Source of the DNA: UBA10205 sp035289625
GTDB lineage: Archaea; Iainarchaeota; Iainarchaeia; Iainarchaeales; Iainarchaeaceae
Assembly: GCA_035289625.1 (NCBI GenBank)
Contig: DATDWP010000026.1
Coordinates: 1-17,348 of the forward strand
Reading direction: 5' to 3'
DNA length: 17,348 nucleotides
Shown here in pieces: positions 13,622 through 17,348 of the stretch. The notes beneath the pieces are model-generated. The model saw nothing but the letters and a program-made list of their open reading frames with translations. It searched no databases and was not told the origin of the DNA. A program made the translations under genes and the position numbers. The number at the start of each line of letters is the position of its first letter. Position 1 is the first letter of the stretch.

Positions 13622-13978
13622 GAAATCCTCTGCTCTCTCTTGCGCTTGTGCAAGGCTCATGCGCGGGCCGCAAATGCCATACCCAACGGGCTTGTCAAAT
13701 TGCAAAGAGAGGTCCATTATTTTTTGCGCGGCAGTGTATGCTACAATTTCATCATGTGAAGTTTGACCTTGTACAACTGCCCCTAAAACTACTGCGCCAT
13801 CAATATCATCCCGCGCAAGCATTTGCTTAAGCGGCAAGGGAGTATCAAATGTCCCCGGGACTTTTATTATTTCTACAACTTCAAGTTCATTTTCCTTTGC
13901 TGCTTTTTTTGCTGCAACTATCATGTCTTCACAAATTTTTTTGTGAAAATCTGCAGCTACAATCCCAATTCTTGCCAT
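13568..13978 (-). CDS. ribH: 6,7-dimethyl-8-ribityllumazine synthase
   Basis: The 136-residue enzyme joins the ribityl-aminouracil and dihydroxybutanone phosphate to form lumazine, the step before riboflavin. Motifs: VPGTFDTPL (40-48), GAVVQGQTSHDEIV (66-79) with the general-acid His75, and GICGPRMSLAQAQERAED (101-118). ATG 13978 is preceded by GGGGG at a 5-nt spacing and fits archaeal length; a TTG at 13996 would overlap the upstream stop. It is the last gene of the rbkR-ribC-ribH unit, 14 nt after ribC. Its 3' end overlaps 54 nt of the convergent unrecognised gene. Confidence 0.93.
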   Translation of the reverse strand: MARIGIVAADFHKKICEDMIVAAKKAAKENELEVVEIIKVPGTFDTPLPLKQMLARDDIDGAVVLGAVVQGQTSHDEIVAYTAAQKIMDLSLQFDKPVGYGICGPRMSLAQAQERAEDFSTRAVIVVANSLGSRSL

Positions 13979-13992
13979 AAAAACCCCCGTTT

Positions 13993-14475
13993 TCAATCTA
14001 GAAGATTAAGCGCTTGAGCGTTCTCTTTGCCCTGCCTCTGGGCTGTTCCTGCGCGCTTTTCTAGTTCTTGCGGGGCAAAGAGCATCCAGAGAAGGTTTAG
14101 CGCATGTGAGGCTGTTCGGTTTTTCATAATTAAAGCAAGCTCAGTGTCATTTTTACCCTCATCTTCATGCACAAATACTTCGAGCACTATTTTTCGTGTG
14201 AGCAGTTGCACTTGCCCAATTCCTAGTGATGCTTCGTGGCTGCACTGTTTATCAATTGGCATTTTACCGCTCATTCCGAGTGCAAGCCCGATCTGGCAGC
14301 CCTGCTCGAGTAAAGAGAGCATTGCGACAGGGATGTCTTTTATTCCGGGGACTGTTTTTTTTATTATTTGGATTTTCCACTTTCCTTTTTTTGCATTTTC
14401 CTCAAGTGTTTTGATTGCGATTTTCCCCATATCGCCTCTGGAAAACATTGTGTCAACTATTGCAATTTTTTTCAC
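13993..14475 (-). CDS. ribC: Riboflavin synthase, archaeal type
   Basis: This 160-residue enzyme dismutates two lumazine molecules into riboflavin plus a pyrimidine. Archaeal riboflavin synthase is unrelated to bacterial RibE and shares the lumazine-synthase fold; this protein shows the pattern MKKIAIVDTMFSRGDMGKIA (1-20), PGIKDIPVA (43-51) and a central HEASLGIGQVQLLT (80-93). Length fits (about 150-160). The gene overlaps the end of rbkR by ATGA (start 14475, rbkR stop 14474-14472) and is followed by ribH, the enzyme that makes its substrate. Confidence 0.9.
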   Translation of the reverse strand: MKKIAIVDTMFSRGDMGKIAIKTLEENAKKGKWKIQIIKKTVPGIKDIPVAMLSLLEQGCQIGLALGMSGKMPIDKQCSHEASLGIGQVQLLTRKIVLEVFVHEDEGKNDTELALIMKNRTASHALNLLWMLFAPQELEKRAGTAQRQGKENAQALNLLD

Positions 14476-15122
14476 TGCAATTTCACCTCTACAACAGATT
14501 TGTTTTCAAGTGAGAGTTTTTTTCTAAGATTTATTGGGGCAACTAACTCTATTATATTTGCAGGGTGGTTTGTGCGGTGCGGAAGTATTGCAACAGCGCT
14601 CACTTTTGAATTCACTTTGCAAGGCCAGCAATTTATTCCGCCAAATGTTCTTTGAGCTGTTTTGAAGCCTTCAATTTGTATCGGAGGGGCAGATGTAAAA
14701 ATATTTCTTTGGGCCGGGTCGACTTCAAGGTTTAGAGTTCCGGGGAAGAGGTCAAAACCGAATAATTTTTTGAACTGCTCTTTGTATTGAGGGATTGCAG
14801 TGTAGTATGAACCTTCGCCTAGGCCATCAACTACTTTTCCTTTAAGCGATTGGGATTTTTTTTTCGAGAAGATGTCTTTTAGCTCAAGGTAGAATGATTC
14901 GAGTTCATTTTTTCCCTTCTGGGTGAAAATGAGTTCTATTCCGGAAGTTGATGCTGCACGCTCAATTAGCCCATCGGTTTCAAGCTCGCGCAGTTTTCTT
15001 GAAATTGATTGTTGCGAAAAACCTGTTTGGCGTGCAAGTGAAAATGTGGAAAGCTTGATTTTTGAGAGCAATGCGCCTTTTTTTGAAAGCAATAGGCAAA
15101 GAGCAAGGTTTTCCTCTTTCAT
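14472..15122 (-). CDS. rbkR: CTP-dependent riboflavin kinase with HTH domain (RbkR)
   Basis: The 216-residue protein has two parts. Residues about 5-70 form a winged-helix DNA-binding domain (TFSLARQTGFSQQSISRKLRELETDGLI). Residues 93-216 form the archaeal CTP-dependent kinase that makes FMN: GKVVDGLGEGSYYT (95-108), LFPGTLNLEVD (125-135), RTFGG (158-162) and HPANIIELVAPINLR (186-200). In studied archaea RbkR both phosphorylates riboflavin and regulates riboflavin genes. Here it heads the operon with ribC and ribH, so self-regulation is likely. ATG 15122 was chosen because the upstream 17 codons lack family sequence; a TATA-like TTTTTTAAG about 28 nt before it suggests a very short leader. 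Confidence 0.93.
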   Translation of the reverse strand: MKEENLALCLLLSKKGALLSKIKLSTFSLARQTGFSQQSISRKLRELETDGLIERAASTSGIELIFTQKGKNELESFYLELKDIFSKKKSQSLKGKVVDGLGEGSYYTAIPQYKEQFKKLFGFDLFPGTLNLEVDPAQRNIFTSAPPIQIEGFKTAQRTFGGINCWPCKVNSKVSAVAILPHRTNHPANIIELVAPINLRKKLSLENKSVVEVKLQ

Positions 15123-15390
15123 AAAAACCCTGCTTGCCCAACTACTTAAAAAAGGGTTGCTTAACAAAAACAAGTTACTACGTTCAAGAGCTATTCTACT
15201 AAGGGCTGCTAAATGGAGATACTTTCTGGGCTTTTCTCGCCTCTATAGGGAGGTAAAATTGACTAAAAATTAGCTGAAAAATCTAAAAGATTTTACGAAT
15301 AGGCAAAAAGTGCAATAATTCCTTTAAAGCCGCAAAAATTAAGATTTTTGCAAGATAGGGTCAGATTTAAATTCCTTTCTATAATAGATT

Positions 15391-15400
15391 ACATATTAAT
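15391..15400 (+). promoter_or_regulatory. Possible TATA box ACATATTAAT of rpoH-rpoB''
   Basis: Its position predicts transcription start near 15418-15425, right at the first arm of the foldable leader. Two other AT-rich boxes upstream could be used instead. Confidence 0.35.
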
Positions 15401-15420
15401 TTAGGATTGCGATTTTTCGG

Positions 15421-15489
15421 TGGGCTAGCTGGACAGAAACCTCAATTTGAGTTTTCCTGACGCGTCAGTTTGCCACTAGCCGAAGCGGA
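15421..15489 (+). promoter_or_regulatory. Foldable leader of the rpoH-rpoB'' operon
   Basis: GGCTAG (15423-15428) pairs with CTAGCC (15476-15481). Between them lie CTCA-ATT-TGAG (15441-15451) and the 12-bp palindrome CTGACGCGTCAG (15457-15468, usable as CTGA-CGCG-TCAG). The whole can be drawn as a three-way junction closing 5-17 nt before the possible start codons of rpoH. The SD-like GCGGAG follows directly. Confidence 0.4.
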
Positions 15490-15498
15490 GTGGGTTGG

Positions 15499-15732
15499 TT
15501 GGCTATTGAACGGGTTGCAGAGCATTTTTTGGTTCCAAAGCACGAAATAGTGCCCGAGGACAAGGTTAAGGAAGTGCTCGCAAAATTCGGGAGTTCCCAA
15601 GATAGGTTCCCGCAAATTCTATTTGATGACCCGGCAGTAATTGAAGTGGGCGCAAAAAAAGGCGATATAATAAAAATCACCCGCAACAGCCAAACTGCAG
15701 GTAAAACCATGTACTATAGGGTGGTTGTCTAA
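15499..15732 (+). CDS. rpoH: DNA-directed RNA polymerase subunit H (Rpo5)
   Basis: This small subunit (77 residues) of archaeal RNA polymerase corresponds to the C-terminal part of eukaryotic Rpb5 and sits at the downstream DNA jaw. The core motif HFLVPKHEIV near the N-terminus, FDDPAVIEVGAKKGDIIKI in the middle and the terminal TAGKTMYYRVVV are diagnostic. The TTG at 15499 is preceded by GCGGAG at an 8-nt spacing; a GTG at 15490 would add three residues. Archaea usually place rpoH directly before rpoB'', as here (gap 23 nt). Confidence 0.93.
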   Translation: MAIERVAEHFLVPKHEIVPEDKVKEVLAKFGSSQDRFPQILFDDPAVIEVGAKKGDIIKITRNSQTAGKTMYYRVVV

Positions 15733-15755
15733 TGATACCAAGCGGGGCGAACTAA

Positions 15756-17219
15756 ATGGTTGATGGATGGGCAGTAATCAATTCCTATTTCAGGGACCGC
15801 AGCATTGCAAAAATGGAAATTGATTCTTTTAACCAATTTGTTGAAAAGAAGCTGCCCCAAATTACCCATGAAAACAACGAGGTCACCCCAAAAATTGAGG
15901 AGGTGCGCGTTGAATTTGACAAGATCAATGTTTTCAAACCGCGAATTGTTGAAGCAGATGGAAGCCCGCGCCAGAAATTCTTGCCGGCAGAAGCGAGGTT
16001 GCGCAATAGGACTTATTCTAGCCCGATCTATCTTACAATGAAGCTTCTTAGAAGGGATGTTGAACAGGACCGCAAGGACACTTATATTGGCGAACTTCCG
16101 GTAATGCTAAAATCCAATCTCTGCTGGCTCAACGGTAAAACAGGCGAGGAACTTGTTGAAATGGGCGAGGACCCAATGGATTTTGGCGGATATTTTATAA
16201 TCAACGGCTCTGAAAAGGCCCTGATGACCCAGGAGGTCCTGGCTTCGGATAGGGTAATAGTTTCAGAGCAGACGGATAAAATTGTTGCAGAAGTGATAAG
16301 CACAAGGGGGGCGTTTAAAGGAAGGGTTAGGATCATAAGAAACCCTGATGGGATTCTCAATGTAACATTCCCGGCTTCCCCTCGCAAATTGAAACTTTTT
16401 GTTTTGCTAAAAGCGCTCGGGCTAAAGACCACGCAGGCAATTACTGAAGCATTCATTGATGAACAGGAGCTGCAAAACGATGTAATGATAAATAATGAAA
16501 ATATTCTTGTAAAAAGCGAAAAAGAAGCGCTGGATAAGATCGGAAAATTCGTAGCCCCGGGACAAGTTGAAGAGTATAGGCTTCGAAGGGCCCAGGAAGT
16601 TATTGATGCATTTTTACTTCCGCACATTGGCCAGGATTCAAAGAATAGGTTAGCAAAAGCTTACTACCTTGTAATGATGGCAACAAAGGCAATTGAGCGA
16701 GCTTACAATTTGCGCGAACAGGACGACAAGGACCATTACTCGAACAAGAGGCTTGAACTTTCAGGAAAATTAATGGAGCATTTGTTCAGGTACAGTTTCA
16801 AATATTTTATCAAGGATTTAAAATTCCAAATTGATAGGACTGTTACAAGAAGAAGAAAATTAAACATTTCAACAATTGTTCGCCCAGGGGCAGTTTCAGA
16901 GCGCATAAGGTTTGCAATGAGCACCGGAAATTGGATCGGCAGGGCAACCGGCGTTTCAAAATTCATGGACAGGGTAAATTTCATCTCGCCTCTAACTGAT
17001 TTGAGAAAAGTGAAAAGTCCGCTTGATAAGAACCGCGAACTCTATGAAGCGCGCGATGTGCACGGAACACACTGGGGAAGGCTCTGCCCGATAGAAACTC
17101 CGGATGGGCCACAGTGCGGCTTAGTAAAAAATTTAGCAATGCTAGCTCAAGTGACAACTGAGGGCGAAGAAGAGCCGGTTGAAAAACTTTTGAAGGATAT
17201 GGGAGTGAAACTTAAATGA
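15756..17219 (+). CDS. rpoB2: DNA-directed RNA polymerase subunit B'' (Rpo2N)
   Basis: The 487-residue protein is the N-terminal half of the split second-largest polymerase subunit. It carries the protrusion, lobe and part of the fork: FIINGSEKALMTQE, RVRIIRNPDG, the TGNWIGRATGVS block, and the near-terminal RDVHGTHWGRLCPIETPDGPQ region (about 433-453) that contacts the DNA-RNA hybrid. It ends in the usual Glu-rich tail with VEKLLKDMGV, so it is complete rather than cut, as in archaea where rpoB'' and rpoB' are separate genes. ATG 15756 follows GGGGCG. The normal next gene is rpoB', which is not what follows here. Confidence 0.95.
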   Translation: MVDGWAVINSYFRDRSIAKMEIDSFNQFVEKKLPQITHENNEVTPKIEEVRVEFDKINVFKPRIVEADGSPRQKFLPAEARLRNRTYSSPIYLTMKLLRRDVEQDRKDTYIGELPVMLKSNLCWLNGKTGEELVEMGEDPMDFGGYFIINGSEKALMTQEVLASDRVIVSEQTDKIVAEVISTRGAFKGRVRIIRNPDGILNVTFPASPRKLKLFVLLKALGLKTTQAITEAFIDEQELQNDVMINNENILVKSEKEALDKIGKFVAPGQVEEYRLRRAQEVIDAFLLPHIGQDSKNRLAKAYYLVMMATKAIERAYNLREQDDKDHYSNKRLELSGKLMEHLFRYSFKYFIKDLKFQIDRTVTRRRKLNISTIVRPGAVSERIRFAMSTGNWIGRATGVSKFMDRVNFISPLTDLRKVKSPLDKNRELYEARDVHGTHWGRLCPIETPDGPQCGLVKNLAMLAQVTTEGEEEPVEKLLKDMGVKLK

Positions 17220-17348
17220 TAAATATGCAAGGCAAGCGAGCAAAGTCTGATGAAATCAGGCTGTCTCACGCAGCAGTTGAAAAAGGACGCGAAGCCACCC
17301 CCATCCGTAAGGATGGTGCCTCGTACCCAACAGACGAAAATGTTGTGA
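17216..17348 (+). CDS. Partial unrecognised ORF after rpoB'', possibly a TnpB-tail remnant
   Basis: ATG 17216 overlaps the rpoB'' stop as ATGA, and the frame stays open to the window edge (44 codons seen); ATG 17225 is in frame. The peptide (MINMQGKRAKSDEIRLSHAA...) does not resemble the start of RpoB', the expected gene. Its later part (VEKGREATPIRKDGASYP) resembles, to my memory, the divergent C-terminal tails of IS200/IS605 TnpB proteins. Codons such as CGT, GGT, ACC and CCC differ from the AGG/GGG-rich neighbours. I am unsure that it is a gene. Confidence 0.35.
   Translation, partial: MINMQGKRAKSDEIRLSHAAVEKGREATPIRKDGASYPTDENVV
17301..17316 (+). repeat. Perfect hairpin CCATCC-GTAA-GGATGG with GNRA loop
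   Basis: A 6-bp stem (17301-17306 with 17311-17316) is capped by GTAA. It is preceded by GAAGCCACCC, the kind of sequence seen before the right-end palindrome of IS200/IS605 elements, where the stem would be longer. Here pairing stops after GGATGG. Confidence 0.5.

Larger units (their letters stand above)
15123..15489. other. 367-nt intergenic region between divergent rbkR and rpoH
   Basis: No protein frame longer than about a dozen codons is convincing here. It holds the minus-strand rbkR promoter (TTTTTTAAG region near 15145-15155). It also has a perfect hairpin GCAAAAAT-TAAG-ATTTTTGC (15332-15351) and a nested AT-rich inverted repeat (GTAAAAT 15253-15259 with ATTTTAC 15290-15296; AAAATC 15278-15283 with GATTTT 15289-15294). 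Several TATA-like boxes point to rpoH (15366-15372, 15380-15387, 15391-15400), followed by the foldable leader. An RbkR operator may be present, but I could not pick one with confidence. Confidence 0.6.

Noticed and set aside
15249..15274. GGGAGGTAAAA followed by TTG as a coding start
   Set aside because: The frame stops after three codons.
17260..17330. Resemblance to a cyclic-di-GMP (GEMM) riboswitch (ACGCA, GGACGCGAAGCC)
   Set aside because: The spacing between the conserved blocks is far too short and the P2/P3 stems with their receptor are missing.
1..17348. CRISPR arrays, rRNA genes, complete insertion sequences
   Set aside because: No regularly spaced direct repeats, no rRNA-like stretches and no transposase core were seen on either strand.

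Overview
The window reads as a stretch of archaeal chromosome, most likely from a small-genome, DPANN-like lineage (the lineage is an inference from gene style; the domain is well supported). The archaeal markers are: RNA polymerase subunit H followed by a split B subunit (RpoB''); an HTH-fused CTP-dependent riboflavin kinase (RbkR) with archaeal-type riboflavin synthase; an Ogg2 8-oxoguanine glycosylase; a geranylgeranyl-reductase-family flavoprotein; two tRNA genes whose introns fold into bulge-helix-bulge splice motifs; and TATA-like boxes (often TTTAAAAG) about 25-30 nt upstream of several leaderless starts. Both ends cut genes.

Left part (1-2350): the end of a membrane protein gene; a tRNA-Tyr(GUA) gene with a 110-nt intron and unusual D- and T-loops; a tiny DUF5670/lmo0937-like membrane protein with an intrinsic-terminator-like hairpin; a very basic 38-residue ORF on the minus strand with a near-perfect Shine-Dalgarno; a GIY-YIG protein; and a secreted lipoprotein joining a staphylococcal-nuclease domain to a lamin-tail-like domain.

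Second part (2389-4669): two overlapping RNA methyltransferase genes, one for C5-uridine (RlmD/TrmA type, Fe-S) and one for C5-cytosine (NSUN/Trm4 type), then a tRNA-Asp(GUC) gene with a 20-nt BHB intron. Next (4874-7489) is a pair of exported surface proteins, one with phage-tail-fibre-like repeats and one with an Ig-like domain, a Cys-rich module and a C-terminal membrane anchor.

Middle (7546-12315): a P-loop nucleotide kinase-like domain fused to a dCMP deaminase, the same domain order as the bacterial anti-phage proteins AvcD/DcdV; a convergent HAD phosphatase; a structured intergenic region; then a geranylgeranyl-reductase family gene, a cis-prenyltransferase and a dolichyl-phosphate-sugar-synthase-like glycosyltransferase, which together look like a polyprenyl-phosphate sugar carrier pathway.

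Right part (12378-17348): Ogg2, an unrecognised leaderless gene, a tight minus-strand riboflavin operon (rbkR-ribC-ribH), a 367-nt gap ending in a foldable leader, and rpoH-rpoB''. After rpoB'', where rpoB' would be expected, an unrelated reading frame begins with an ATGA overlap and carries a GNRA-capped hairpin reminiscent of an IS200/IS605 TnpB right end.

No CRISPR array, rRNA or complete insertion sequence was seen. The strongest leads are the kinase-deaminase fusion, the tRNA-Tyr gene and its intron, the hidden basic micro-ORF, and the break after rpoB''.
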